This document shows positions 28,300-37,365 of a stretch of 53,038 nucleotides of DNA, one piece after another. The stretch spans positions 1 to 53,038 of the forward strand of contig WFQC01000037.1 in the NCBI GenBank assembly GCA_015487235.1, given 5' to 3'. The notes under the pieces are model-generated. The model saw only the letters and a list, made by a program, of their open reading frames with translations. It searched no databases and was not told the DNA's origin. The stretch's first letter is position 1. Every line of letters begins with the position of its first letter. The position numbers were made by a program, and so were the translations under genes. This stretch comes from Alteromonadaceae bacterium (GTDB lineage Bacteria > Pseudomonadota > Gammaproteobacteria > Enterobacterales > Alteromonadaceae).

Positions 28300-28511
28300 T
28301 AGTGTCATCCTTATGTAGGTAGTAAGTAAAGGTATATGAAATAACCAAGTAATAATAAAGTAATACCGTTATTACATCGTTACTTTTATTTATAACACAA
28401 GCCGTTTTAAGCAAATTATTGCGTCATATCAGAAAACAACCTTGAATAACTAGGCTTGCATAAAACTTTAGTTTAGAATCTCGCCATTATTTGTAAATAC
28501 GATAACTCATT

Positions 28512-29231
28512 ATGTCTGACATAAATACACACGAACTTAATGTTAACCCAGATGAAATTGCTAAGTTTGAGCAAGTAGCAGCTCAGTGGTGGGATGAAAC
28601 TGGAGACTTCAAGCCTTTGCATCAAATAAACCCATTACGACGCCAATTTATTTGCCAACATGTAGGCGATTTATTTGCCAAAAAAATACTTGATGTCGGT
28701 TGTGGTGGCGGAATTTTATCTGAAAGCTTAGCTAAATTAGGCGCCGAAGTTACAGGTATTGATATGGGTACAGAGCCACTCAATATAGCTAAATTGCATG
28801 CCTTAGAAACGGCAACAAAAGTACGCTATGAAAAAATAACGGCAGAAGAAAAAGCAGAGCAAATGCCTGAAAGTTTTGATGTTGTTACTTGTATGGAAAT
28901 GCTAGAGCATGTGCCCGACCCACAATCAATCGTTAAAGCTTGTAGTGCCTTAGTTAAACCGCAAGGCTATGTGTTTTTTTCAACTTTAAATAAAACCTTA
29001 AAATCTTACCTACTTGCCATTATTGCGGCTGAAAAGCTTTTTAAAATAGTGCCCGATGGTACACATGATCATGATAAATTTATTCGCCCATCACAACTTA
29101 TTGCTTGGGCTGAGCAACATAATTTAAAGTGTATTGATGCCACCGGCATTCATTATAACCCAGTTACAGAAAATCATAAATTAATCGATAAGTTAGATGT
29201 TAATTACCTCATTGTTTGTCAAAAAATTTAA
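28512..29231 (+). CDS. ubiG: ubiquinone biosynthesis O-methyltransferase UbiG
   Basis: 239-aa SAM-dependent enzyme carrying out both O-methylations in ubiquinone synthesis. SAM motif I is [11 protein letters not shown] at 59-69; the N-terminal [19 protein letters not shown] and the [11 protein letters not shown] segment are diagnostic of UbiG. Located between gyrA and nrdA, as in E. coli. Confidence 0.97.
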   Translation: MSDINTHELNVNPDEIAKFEQVAAQWWDETGDFKPLHQINPLRRQFICQHVGDLFAKKILDVGCGGGILSESLAKLGAEVTGIDMGTEPLNIAKLHALETATKVRYEKITAEEKAEQMPESFDVVTCMEMLEHVPDPQSIVKACSALVKPQGYVFFSTLNKTLKSYLLAIIAAEKLFKIVPDGTHDHDKFIRPSQLIAWAEQHNLKCIDATGIHYNPVTENHKLIDKLDVNYLIVCQKI

Positions 29232-29760
29232 ACTGCCATTGTCTCTTGTGCTCTTTGATTATAAATTACTCAGTCTTTCTCAAGCGAGCGCCATCAAATA
29301 GCAACTCAAATAAGGTGAGTAAAATAAACGCATGTTTTTCACTCACCTTGATTACAAATCAAACAAAAAGATAACCTATTGATTTATTTTACAATTGTAT
29401 TCTTTATTACAAAACAGCATAATGCAACATTAATAATGATAAAAATAATTCTAAAAAAAAAATTTAGTAAATTAATCACAAAAAACGGTTGCCTTTTGTA
29501 AATATCACCTTAAAACGAGCACTTAAAGTTAGTTATTACTAACACAATTTTTACCCACCTTCTTATTGGTTAATTAATAAGCTTTTGTCTACTTGCATTA
29601 GTCGTGAAAACTCATTATCTTGTGTCTAAATTATTTCTTACCCCTAGATATTGTGTGTTGACGTTTTTTTGACTGATGCGATATTTAGTATAATTACCCC
29701 TTTATTTTTAGGGTTAAATTAACTCAAAAATTATAATAACAATTGGATGACAAGCCGTTC
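29232..29760. other. 529-bp intergenic region before nrdA
   Basis: No gene seen. The first part holds a 9-bp inverted repeat AAGGTGAGT (29312-29320) with ACTCACCTT (29341-29349), a possible ubiG terminator although no T tract follows. A long AT-rich stretch (about 29370-29590) comes next, then the candidate nrdA promoter with NrdR boxes at 29641-29694. Confidence 0.6.
29641..29694 (+). promoter_or_regulatory. nrdAB promoter with candidate NrdR boxes
   Basis: CCCCTAGATATTGTGT (29641-29656) matches 13 of 16 positions of the NrdR box consensus as I recall it (ACACWATATATWGTGT). ATGCGATATTTAGTAT (29676-29691) matches about 11 of 16. Between them TTGACG (29658-29663) could be a -35 element with TATTTA at 29682-29687 as -10, so box 2 would cover the promoter. 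The start-to-start spacing of 35 bp is longer than the usual 31-32 bp, which lowers confidence. Confidence 0.5.
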
Positions 29761-32031
29761 ATGAATAACAATCTTTTTGTAACTAAACGCAATGGCAAAA
29801 AAGAAGTCATTGATCTTGAAAAAATTCACCGTGTTATCGCTTGGGCTGCCGAAGGTCTTGATGATGTATCGGTTTCACAAGTTGAATTAAAATCGCATAT
29901 TCAGTTTTACGATGGTATAAAAACTGAAGATATCCATGAAACCATTATTAAATCAGCTGCTGATTTAATTTCAGAAGAAACGCCAGATTACCAATATTTA
30001 GCGGCTCGTTTAGCTATTTTTCATTTACGTAAAAAAGCTTATGGTCAATTTGAGCCCCCAAAACTTTATCAACATGTAGTAAAAATGGTAGAAGCGGGTA
30101 AATATGATCAGCACTTACTCGAAGATTATAGCCAAGAAGAATTTGATCAGCTTGACGCGATTTTAGATCACCAACGAGATTTAAGCTTTAGTTATGCCGC
30201 AGTAAAACAGCTTGAAGGTAAGTATTTAGTACAAAACCGTGTTACCGGTGAAATTTATGAAAGCGCGCAATTTTTATATATTTTAGTGGCAGCTTGTTTG
30301 TTTGCTAAATACCCAAAAGATACGCGTTTGCAGTATGTAAAAGACTTTTATAATGCTATTTCAACCTTTAAAATATCTTTACCCACCCCTATTATGGCGG
30401 GTGTGCGCACGCCAACCAGACAATTTTCATCCTGCGTATTGATTGAATGTGATGACAGTTTAGATTCAATTAATGCCACTTCAAGTGCTATTGTAAAATA
30501 TGTTTCTCAGCGTGCAGGTATTGGTATTAATGCGGGTAGAATCCGTGCTTTAGGTAGCCCTATTCGCAACGGCGAAGCCTTTCATACTGGCTGTATTCCT
30601 TTTTATAAACACTTTCAAACAGCCGTTAAAAGCTGTTCTCAAGGCGGTGTTCGAGGTGGTGCTGCCACATTATTTTACCCGGTTTGGCATTTAGAAGTTG
30701 AAAGCTTACTTGTACTAAAAAATAACCGTGGCGTTGAAGAAAACCGCGTACGTCATTTAGATTACGGTGTTCAGTTTAATAAACTCATGTATCAACGCCT
30801 GATAAAAGGCGATTACATCACCTTGTTCAGCCCAAGTGATGTACCAGGTTTATATGATGCTTTCTTTGAAGACCAAGAAAAATTTGATGCACTGTATTTA
30901 CAGTATGAAAATGATGACAACATTCGTAAAAAGCGCATAAAAGCCATTGACTTATTTACCGCTTTTGCACAAGAACGCGCCAGTACAGGGCGTATTTATT
31001 TACAAAATGTTGATCATTGTAATACACACAGCCCGTTTAATCCGAAAGTAGCCCCTATTCGTCAAAGTAACCTATGTTTAGAAATTGCCTTACCAACCAA
31101 ACCACTTAATCATATTTATGATGAGACGGGTGAAATAGCACTATGTACGCTTTCTGCGTTTAACTTAGGCGCTATAGAGTCGTTAGATGAATTAGAAAAT
31201 TTAGCCAATTTAACAGTACGCGCATTAGACAGTTTATTAGATTATCAAGACTATCCTGTACCCGCAGCGCATACCGCTACGATGGGACGCCGTACCTTAG
31301 GTATTGGAGTGATTAATTTTGCTTATTATCTGGCTAAAAATGGCGTATTTTATTCAAATGGTAGTGCTAATAATTTAACGCATCGCACCTTTGAAGCTAT
31401 TCAATATTATTTATTAAAAGCTTCAAATGAGTTAGCGAAAGAACAAGGCGCTTGTCCTAAATTCAACGAAACACGTTTAGCTGACGGTGTTTTACCTATT
31501 GATACTTATAAAAAAGAAATTGATAACATAACAGCTGAACCACTGCATTTAGATTGGGAAGCCTTACGCGAAAGCATTAAAAAGTATGGTGTGCGCAACT
31601 CAACTGTATCAGCATTAATGCCTTCAGAAACGTCATCGCAAATTTCAAATGCCACTAATGGCATTGAACCTCCACGCGGTTTAATCAGTATAAAAGCCAG
31701 TAAAGATGGGGTTTTAAAACAGGTTGTTCCTGAATATAAACGTTTAAAACACAACTACGAATTATTGTGGAATATTCCTGATAATCAAGGCTATTTAGAG
31801 CTAGTTGGTATTATGCAAAAGTTTGTCGATCAAACTATTTCGGCAAATACTAACTATGATCCCTCTCGTTTCGACAGTGGCAAAGTGCCAATTAAGCAAA
31901 TTTTAAAAGATTTACTTTCTGCTTATAAATTAGGCATAAAAACACTTTATTACCATAATACCCGTGACGGCGCTAATGATAGTCAAGATAGCGTTGATGA
32001 TGGTTGTGAAGGCGGCGCTTGTAAAATATAA
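29761..32031 (+). CDS. nrdA: class Ia ribonucleotide reductase, alpha subunit
   Basis: 756-aa large subunit reducing ribonucleoside diphosphates. It aligns with E. coli NrdA from the first residue (MNNNLFVTKRNG against MNQNLLVTKRDG), which decides the ATG at 29761 over a TTG 18 bp upstream. An N-terminal ATP-cone precedes the barrel. Equivalents of C225 (RQFSSCVL), C439 (SNLCLEI) and C462 (ALCTLSAF) are visible, and the tail DDGCEGGACKI carries the redox cysteine pair. First gene of nrdA-nrdB-ferredoxin. Confidence 0.98.
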   Translation: MNNNLFVTKRNGKKEVIDLEKIHRVIAWAAEGLDDVSVSQVELKSHIQFYDGIKTEDIHETIIKSAADLISEETPDYQYLAARLAIFHLRKKAYGQFEPPKLYQHVVKMVEAGKYDQHLLEDYSQEEFDQLDAILDHQRDLSFSYAAVKQLEGKYLVQNRVTGEIYESAQFLYILVAACLFAKYPKDTRLQYVKDFYNAISTFKISLPTPIMAGVRTPTRQFSSCVLIECDDSLDSINATSSAIVKYVSQRAGIGINAGRIRALGSPIRNGEAFHTGCIPFYKHFQTAVKSCSQGGVRGGAATLFYPVWHLEVESLLVLKNNRGVEENRVRHLDYGVQFNKLMYQRLIKGDYITLFSPSDVPGLYDAFFEDQEKFDALYLQYENDDNIRKKRIKAIDLFTAFAQERASTGRIYLQNVDHCNTHSPFNPKVAPIRQSNLCLEIALPTKPLNHIYDETGEIALCTLSAFNLGAIESLDELENLANLTVRALDSLLDYQDYPVPAAHTATMGRRTLGIGVINFAYYLAKNGVFYSNGSANNLTHRTFEAIQYYLLKASNELAKEQGACPKFNETRLADGVLPIDTYKKEIDNITAEPLHLDWEALRESIKKYGVRNSTVSALMPSETSSQISNATNGIEPPRGLISIKASKDGVLKQVVPEYKRLKHNYELLWNIPDNQGYLELVGIMQKFVDQTISANTNYDPSRFDSGKVPIKQILKDLLSAYKLGIKTLYYHNTRDGANDSQDSVDDGCEGGACKI

Positions 32032-32113
32032 ATAATAATGGCCTAGTACTTATCATAAAGGCTAGGTACTTTTGAATAACACTAAAAAATAACTACGCAT
32101 AAGGGATCTATAA

Positions 32114-33244
32114 ATGACTTACACTACGTTTAATCAAACGCCTAACGACGCTTTAAAAGAACCGATGTTTTTTGGACAAAGTGTCAATGTTAGCCGTTAT
32201 GATCAGCAAAAGTTTGTCAATTTAGAACGCTTGATTGAAAAACAACTATCGTTTTTCTGGCGACCTGAAGAAGTTGATGTATCTAAAGACAGAGCCGATT
32301 GGCAAGGGTTAACTGACTCTGAAAAACATATTTTTATCTCAAATTTAAAGTATCAAACCTTACTCGACAGTATGGCGGCTCGTTCAGTGAATGCGGTATT
32401 TTTACCGTTAGTTTCTCTACCAGAATTAGAAACATGGATAGAAACATGGGCCTTTAGTGAAACAATTCACTCTCGTTCATATACCCATATTTTACGTAAT
32501 TTATTTACTGAACCGGGTGAAGTTTTTGATGATATTGTCGTTAACCCTGCAATTTTAAAGCGTGCAACAAGTATCGCGAAATATTTTGATGATGTCATTG
32601 TACTAACCCAGCTTTACCAAGCTCAGGGTGAAGGTCATTATGAAGTCAATGGTAAAAATATTGAAGTAAGCTTACGTAAGTTAAAAGAAGCGGTTTATTT
32701 AGCTATTTGTTCTGTTAATGCACTCGAAGCAATTCGTTTTTATGTCAGCTTTGCTTGTTCATTTGCCTTTGCAGAACGAGAGTTACTTGAAGGTAATGCC
32801 AAGATTATTAAATTAATCGCCCGTGATGAGTCTTTACATCTCACTGGTACGCAAACCATTTTAAACCTTTGGGCAAGTGGACAAGATGATCCTGAAATGG
32901 AAGAAATTTGCCGAGAACTTAAAGAGCAAGGCCGTCAGGTTTTTCTTGATGTCGTTGAGCAAGAAAAAGAATGGGCTGACTACCTCTTTAAAGACGGCTC
33001 AATGATTGGTTTAAATGCAGAAATTTTAAAACAATATATTGAATATATTTCAAATCAACGTATGACAGCCATTGGTTTAGATGCTCCTTTTGCAATAAAA
33101 ACCAATCCATTACCTTGGATAAATGCTTATTTATCAAGTGATAATGTACAAGTTGCTCCTCAAGAAAGTGAAATTTCATCCTACTTAGTTGGTCAAGTTG
33201 ATACCAGCGTATCTTCCGACGATTTTGATGATTTTGATCTCTAA
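32114..33244 (+). CDS. nrdB: class Ia ribonucleotide reductase, beta subunit
   Basis: 376-aa small subunit holding the diiron-tyrosyl radical cofactor. Iron ligands D85, E116, H119 and radical Y123 ([17 protein letters not shown]) are one residue beyond the E. coli numbers; later ligands lie in [12 protein letters not shown] and ARDESLHL. The C-terminal tail with SSYLVGQVD binds NrdA. It is 82 bp downstream of nrdA, the gap containing an imperfect repeat of GGC-TAG-TACTT and no clear terminator. Confidence 0.98.
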   Translation: MTYTTFNQTPNDALKEPMFFGQSVNVSRYDQQKFVNLERLIEKQLSFFWRPEEVDVSKDRADWQGLTDSEKHIFISNLKYQTLLDSMAARSVNAVFLPLVSLPELETWIETWAFSETIHSRSYTHILRNLFTEPGEVFDDIVVNPAILKRATSIAKYFDDVIVLTQLYQAQGEGHYEVNGKNIEVSLRKLKEAVYLAICSVNALEAIRFYVSFACSFAFAERELLEGNAKIIKLIARDESLHLTGTQTILNLWASGQDDPEMEEICRELKEQGRQVFLDVVEQEKEWADYLFKDGSMIGLNAEILKQYIEYISNQRMTAIGLDAPFAIKTNPLPWINAYLSSDNVQVAPQESEISSYLVGQVDTSVSSDDFDDFDL

Positions 33245-33267
33245 ATGCTATTTGTTTGTCTTTGTTC

Positions 33268-33528
33268 ATGAAAGTAAAAATAACCGTTAATGGCAAAATT
33301 GCTACGTTTGATCAAAGCAAACACAACTCATTACTCGAAGCCTTAGAGCAGCAAGGCTTCGAGCCTCATTTTCATTGTCGTGACGGTTTTTGCGGCGCAT
33401 GTCGCTGTAAACTTGTTTCAGGCAGCATTGATTATACTTTAGAGCCTATCGCTTTTATTCATCAAGGTGAAGTACTTACCTGTTGTGCAGTACCTAATAG
33501 TGAAATCGAAATTGATCTTGATCATTAA
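33268..33528 (+). CDS. yfaE: class I RNR maintenance [2Fe-2S] ferredoxin (YfaE-like)
   Basis: 86-aa plant-type ferredoxin. Cluster ligands CRDGFCGAC (C-x4-C-x2-C) and the fourth cysteine in VLTCCAVPN are present. In E. coli YfaE reduces and maintains the NrdB diiron cofactor, and the same position 23 bp after nrdB supports that role. ATG at 33268 (MKVKITVNGK) is chosen over a TTG 12 bp upstream. Confidence 0.92.
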   Translation: MKVKITVNGKIATFDQSKHNSLLEALEQQGFEPHFHCRDGFCGACRCKLVSGSIDYTLEPIAFIHQGEVLTCCAVPNSEIEIDLDH

Positions 33529-33618
33529 CTCGATAATTTATCTTCGCCCTTTATTTGTTTTTTCTTTGAATAGCACCCATCTTTAAAGCACAAAATATGA
33601 TCAAGAGGTGAGTGTATA

Positions 33619-34011
33619 ATGACAACAACAAGACATGGTTTATTTATTGGTATTGAACGGGTTAATAATCAGTTTTTTCTTTCGCTAAAAGCGATAGGAA
33701 AGCTTACTCATGAAGATTACTTGAAAATAACACCAATGATAGATTCAGCTTTAGCTGAAGTAAAAGATCCTCAAGTTAACGTTTTTATTGATGGTACCGA
33801 GTTAGAAGGCTGGGAATTACGTGCTGCGTGGGATGATTTTAAACTAGGCTTAAAACACGGCAGTGAATTTAACAAAATAGCTATTTATGGTAATAAAACT
33901 TGGCAAGAGTATACCGCCAAAATAGCGGCTTGGTTTGTTTCAGGACAGGTGCGTTACTTTACCGATGCTAAAGCAGCATTTGCGTGGTTGCAAGGTGATG
34001 AAACGGTATAA
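33619..34011 (+). CDS. SpoIIAA-like STAS family protein
   Basis: 130-aa protein matching the SpoIIAA-like family: GLFIGIERVNNQFFLSLKAIGKLTHEDY at the start, VFIDGTELEGWELRAAWDDF in the middle and AAWFVSGQVRYFTDAKAAFAWL at the end. Members are small soluble proteins with a STAS-like fold and unknown, possibly lipid- or membrane-related, roles. It has AGAGG 11 bases upstream and stands alone. Confidence 0.85.
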   Translation: MTTTRHGLFIGIERVNNQFFLSLKAIGKLTHEDYLKITPMIDSALAEVKDPQVNVFIDGTELEGWELRAAWDDFKLGLKHGSEFNKIAIYGNKTWQEYTAKIAAWFVSGQVRYFTDAKAAFAWLQGDETV

Positions 34012-34041
34012 AACCAAATGAAATAAAGTAAACAACTCAAG

Positions 34042-34080
34042 ACTCAAAAGCAAATATTGTAACTAATAGTGCTTTTGAGT
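34042..34080. terminator. convergent hairpin between the SpoIIAA-like and ArsR-family genes
   Basis: Perfect 11-bp stem ACTCAAAAGCA (34042-34052) with TGCTTTTGAGT (34070-34080) and a 17-nt loop in the gap where two genes converge. There is no long T tract, but the position suits a two-way terminator. Confidence 0.6.
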
Positions 34081-34106
34081 TAACTATAAACGAATACACA
34101 AAGTAA

Positions 34107-34412
34107 TTAAGTTGCAGGACAGTAGTTTTCATAGAGTACTTGTAATAATACTCTAATGCGCTCATCTTCAACGCGATAGTAAATAGTTTGCGACTCTCGA
34201 CGCGTTACGACCAATTTAGCTTCTCTTAATTTTCCTAAATGTTGTGATAATGCAGATTGAGACAAAGGAACGCGCTCGTTTAACTCACCCACAGACAATT
34301 CTTTTTCAGCCAAGGTACATAAAATAATCAAACGATACTTATTAGAAAGCTGCTTCAACACATCAGCAACTTCTTGCGCCTGATCTATCAGTGAATTTTG
34401 CTCTATAGTCAT
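34107..34412 (-). CDS. ArsR-family regulator with BigR/SqrR/YgaV-type cysteine pair
   Basis: 101-aa winged-helix repressor. The helix-turn-helix reads VPLSQSALSQHLGKLREAKLV. Two cysteines, C32 (LIILCTL) and C98 (ENYCPA), are in the places of the dithiol that senses persulfide in SqrR, BigR and E. coli YgaV, and the CxxC metal site of arsenic-type ArsR is absent. It is divergent from a rhodanese across 182 bp, which fits sulfur sensing. The sensing role is inference from cysteine position and neighbour. Confidence 0.88.
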   Translation of the reverse strand: MTIEQNSLIDQAQEVADVLKQLSNKYRLIILCTLAEKELSVGELNERVPLSQSALSQHLGKLREAKLVVTRRESQTIYYRVEDERIRVLLQVLYENYCPAT

Positions 34413-34594
34413 AAAAATATGCCTTAATACGCTAAACTTAATTAGTATTTTTGAATATAATAAAGCCTTAATTAACCGCTGGCAATATTATAATTATTTT
34501 ATTGTACCCATTTGCTAAAATGATTAAATAAATATAGATCAAATAAACTGATATTTACCTCTGTTTACTTTATCACTATAACTAGGAGCAAAAT
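34413..34594. promoter_or_regulatory. divergent control region of ArsR-family and rhodanese genes
   Basis: AT-rich region with an imperfect palindrome ATTAGTATT TTTG AATATAAT near 34441-34461, close to the regulator start, and a direct repeat GAT[T/C]AAATAAA near 34522-34547 on the rhodanese side. Either could be an operator. AGGAGC lies just before the rhodanese ATG. Confidence 0.4.
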
Positions 34595-34945
34595 ATGCTA
34601 CTTACTATCCCTGAATTACTCGCACAACTACAAGATAAAATAACCAAAGTAACGGCTGAAGAAGCCAAATTATTATTACAACAAGAAAATAGCATTTTAG
34701 TGGATGTACGTGAACCTGCTGAATATGCTGAAAAGTCAGCTAAAGGCGCAATCAATATTCCTCGTGGCGTTTTAGAAATGAAAATGCTAACTTTACACCC
34801 AGACGAAAATAAATTAATTATAATTCATTGTGCAACTAGCGCACGCGCTTCACTCGCTGCTGAACAGTTACAACGTGTGGGTTATAAAAATGTACGTGTT
34901 ATTGGCTGTAAACTTGATACTATTTGTGAATGTTATAATGATTAA
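34595..34945 (+). CDS. single-domain rhodanese-like sulfurtransferase
   Basis: 116-aa protein with a rhodanese domain: DVREPAEY at 37-44, AKGAINIPRG, and the active cysteine C79 in IIHCATSARAS that would carry a persulfide. There is a short N-terminal extension and two more cysteines near the end (GCKLDTICECYND). It probably handles thiosulfate or persulfide sulfur under the divergent ArsR-family regulator. No sulfide:quinone reductase or persulfide dioxygenase is nearby. Confidence 0.88.
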   Translation: MLLTIPELLAQLQDKITKVTAEEAKLLLQQENSILVDVREPAEYAEKSAKGAINIPRGVLEMKMLTLHPDENKLIIIHCATSARASLAAEQLQRVGYKNVRVIGCKLDTICECYND

Positions 34946-34992
34946 TAACATTGGCATTTATGCTAATAACTTAATAAGGACTTAATAGATTT

Positions 34993-36216
34993 ATGTATTT
35001 CTATGCGGCAAGACAGCCTATTCTTGATATTGATAAAAATTTATATGCTTACGAATTATTGTTTCGGGATAGCTTAGATAACGTTTTTCCTGAAATAGAT
35101 GCTGATGAAGCAACCAGTAAAATGATCGAGGCAAGCCAATTTAACTTAGGTATAAGTGAATTTACCGCCAATAAACCTGCCTTTATTAATTTTACCTTAG
35201 AAACTATCAGCCAAGGCTACCCACAAATGCTTTCAACTGATGAAGTCGTTGTGGAAATACTGGAAACAGTAAAACCAGGAAAGCGCTTACTTGCCGCATG
35301 TAAAGATTTGCATCAAAAAGGTTATACCTTAGCCTTAGACGATTATAAGCACCAAAACGTGTGGGCGCACTTTTACCCTTATATATCAATAATTAAAGTA
35401 GATGTATTAGCGACATCAGCTGAAGAAATTGCCGAAATAAAAGCGGCAATAAAAACCTTTCCCAAAATCAAACTGTTAGCAGAAAAAGTGGAAACTCATC
35501 AACAATACCAACAAGCGCTAGCACAAGGGTTTGAATTGTTTCAGGGTTACTTTTTTGCTAAACCCGAAATGGTTAAAAGTAAAAATTTATCACCATCACA
35601 AATGGCAATGGCTGAACTTTTATACGAAAGCTCAAAACCAGAATTAGATCTGGCGAGTATTACCAGTGTATTTGAACGTGATGTAACACTGTCTTATAAG
35701 TTATTACGTTATGTTAATTCAGCTGTATTTATGCGCCAAACTGAAATTTCATCGATTAAACAAGCATTAGTTACACTCGGCTCTGTTGAGTTAAAACGCT
35801 TTATTGGGCTAATGTTTGCTAGTAGCGTAAATCCTGACAAACCAAGCCAGTTAATTAATTTATCAATGGCTCGCGCTAAATTCTGCGAATTAGTAACCCC
35901 TGAAATCAAAGCCCCGATAAATACATCAATTGCCTTTTTAATAGGTTTATTGTCGATGATAGACGCTATTTTAGATGAAAAGCTTGAAGATGTATTAGCA
36001 AAACTGCCTTTAGCTGATGACATTAAAAAACCATTGCTCACAGGTAAAGGCGTTATGGCTGCAGTAATTAAGCTGGTCGAATTAATCGAAAAGGCTCAGT
36101 GGGATAAAACTACCCTAGTGATGGAAAAACTGGGTCTAGATAAAGAACAGGTGATTAAGCATTATAATGAGGCTTTAGCTTGGGCTGATGAACAAACTAA
36201 AGCTTCGCTAAGCTAA
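34993..36216 (+). CDS. EAL and HDOD domain signalling protein (YuxH/CdgJ type)
   Basis: 407-aa protein with an N-terminal EAL-like domain (about 1-200) and a C-terminal HDOD domain (about 200-390). The signature glutamate motif reads YELLFRD where EAL is usual, with later EVVVEILE, LALDDYK, IKVDVL, AEKVET and QGYFFAKP. Members of this group include CdgJ of Vibrio cholerae, which affects motility. Several metal ligands appear kept although the EAL triplet is ELL, so activity on cyclic di-GMP cannot be decided by eye. Confidence 0.9.
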   Translation: MYFYAARQPILDIDKNLYAYELLFRDSLDNVFPEIDADEATSKMIEASQFNLGISEFTANKPAFINFTLETISQGYPQMLSTDEVVVEILETVKPGKRLLAACKDLHQKGYTLALDDYKHQNVWAHFYPYISIIKVDVLATSAEEIAEIKAAIKTFPKIKLLAEKVETHQQYQQALAQGFELFQGYFFAKPEMVKSKNLSPSQMAMAELLYESSKPELDLASITSVFERDVTLSYKLLRYVNSAVFMRQTEISSIKQALVTLGSVELKRFIGLMFASSVNPDKPSQLINLSMARAKFCELVTPEIKAPINTSIAFLIGLLSMIDAILDEKLEDVLAKLPLADDIKKPLLTGKGVMAAVIKLVELIEKAQWDKTTLVMEKLGLDKEQVIKHYNEALAWADEQTKASLS

Positions 36217-36240
36217 GAGTTAAAACCTACAAAAGTAAAA

Positions 36241-36267
36241 AGCACGAATAATTTTCGTGATTTTTAT
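36241..36267 (+). terminator. intrinsic terminator after the EAL-HDOD gene
   Basis: Stem CACGAA/TTCGTG (36243-36248 with 36254-36259) flanked by A-rich upstream and ATTTTT downstream sequence, 26 bp after the stop. Confidence 0.7.
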
Positions 36268-36301
36268 GCTTTGCACAGAATCAATTCAGTGCAATAAAGA
36301 T

Positions 36302-36321
36302 TTAACGTGGAAATCCGTTAA
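36302..36321 (-). terminator. possible terminator after galE
   Basis: Short 6-bp stem TTAACG/CGTTAA with an 8-nt loop, 6 bp beyond the galE stop on the minus strand and followed by AATCTTTATT. Weak. Confidence 0.35.
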
Positions 36322-36327
36322 GCGATC

Positions 36328-37335
36328 TTAATAACCCTTCGGATTTTGTGATTGCCAACGCCATGTATCTGCGATCATAGTGTGTAAATCACGTTGGGCT
36401 TGCCAATTAAGTAAGCTTTTTGCCAAATCAGCTTTTGCATAAACACTCGCGAGATCACCTGCTCGTCGAGACACAATGGTATAAGCAATATGTTTACCAC
36501 TTATTTCCTCAAACTTTTCAACAATTTCTAATACCGACGTACCATTACCTGTGCCTAAATTTATCGCATGGCATCCTGTTAATTGTGGTAATTTTGCTAA
36601 AGCTTGCACATGCCCTAAAGCGAGATCTACGACATGAATATAATCACGAACACCTGTACCATCATGGGTATCATAGTCATCGCCAAAGACTTGTAGTTGC
36701 TCAAGCCGCCCAATAGCAACCTGCGCGACATAAGGCAATAAATTATTGGGAATACCATGAGGATTTTCACCAATTAATCCCGATTCATGTGCGCCAATAG
36801 GGTTGAAGTAACGTAAACACACAATTGACCATTGTGGATCACTTTTAGCAAGATCAAATAAAATATTTTCGATCATGAGCTTGGTCATACCATAAGGATT
36901 GGTTGCAGAAGTTGGCATGCTTTCATCAAGCGGTGATTGATTATCTTCGCCATAAACGGTTGCCGATGAACTAAACACTAAGCTTTTAACGTGATGCTTA
37001 GCCATTATTTGCAATAGCGTTATCGTGCCAGAGACATTATTATGGTAATAAGTTAACGGTATTTCGTTTGACTCTCCTACCGCTTTTAATCCCGCAAAGT
37101 GAACAACAGCACTGATTTTGTGTTCATTAAAAATAGCATCCATTGCCTTAGCATCACAAATATCAGCTTTAATAAAAGTGACTGTTTTTCCGGTGATCGT
37201 TTGAATACGATCCAGCACTTTAATACTTGAATTGACTAAATTATCAACAATAATAACTGATTGATTTTGCTTTAATAACTCAACAACAGTGTGACTGCCA
37301 ATATAACCAGTACCGCCAGTAATAAGTAAACTCAT
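36328..37335 (-). CDS. galE: UDP-glucose 4-epimerase
   Basis: 335-aa short-chain dehydrogenase-type enzyme interconverting UDP-glucose and UDP-galactose. NAD-binding GGTGYIG at 7-13, SSSATVYG with the catalytic serine/threonine, and YGMTK with the catalytic Tyr and Lys. It is 30 bp after the DHH phosphoesterase and closes the minus-strand series that starts at the polysaccharide exporter, which suggests supply of UDP-galactose for surface polysaccharide. Confidence 0.96.
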   Translation of the reverse strand: MSLLITGGTGYIGSHTVVELLKQNQSVIIVDNLVNSSIKVLDRIQTITGKTVTFIKADICDAKAMDAIFNEHKISAVVHFAGLKAVGESNEIPLTYYHNNVSGTITLLQIMAKHHVKSLVFSSSATVYGEDNQSPLDESMPTSATNPYGMTKLMIENILFDLAKSDPQWSIVCLRYFNPIGAHESGLIGENPHGIPNNLLPYVAQVAIGRLEQLQVFGDDYDTHDGTGVRDYIHVVDLALGHVQALAKLPQLTGCHAINLGTGNGTSVLEIVEKFEEISGKHIAYTIVSRRAGDLASVYAKADLAKSLLNWQAQRDLHTMIADTWRWQSQNPKGY

Positions 37336-37365
37336 TAAATTTCCCTAACCATGATATTTTACACG

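Noticed and set aside
32032-32113. Terminator or small RNA between nrdA and nrdB
   Set aside because: The imperfect GGCCTAGTACTT/GGCTAGGTACTT pair is a direct repeat and does not form a stable stem.
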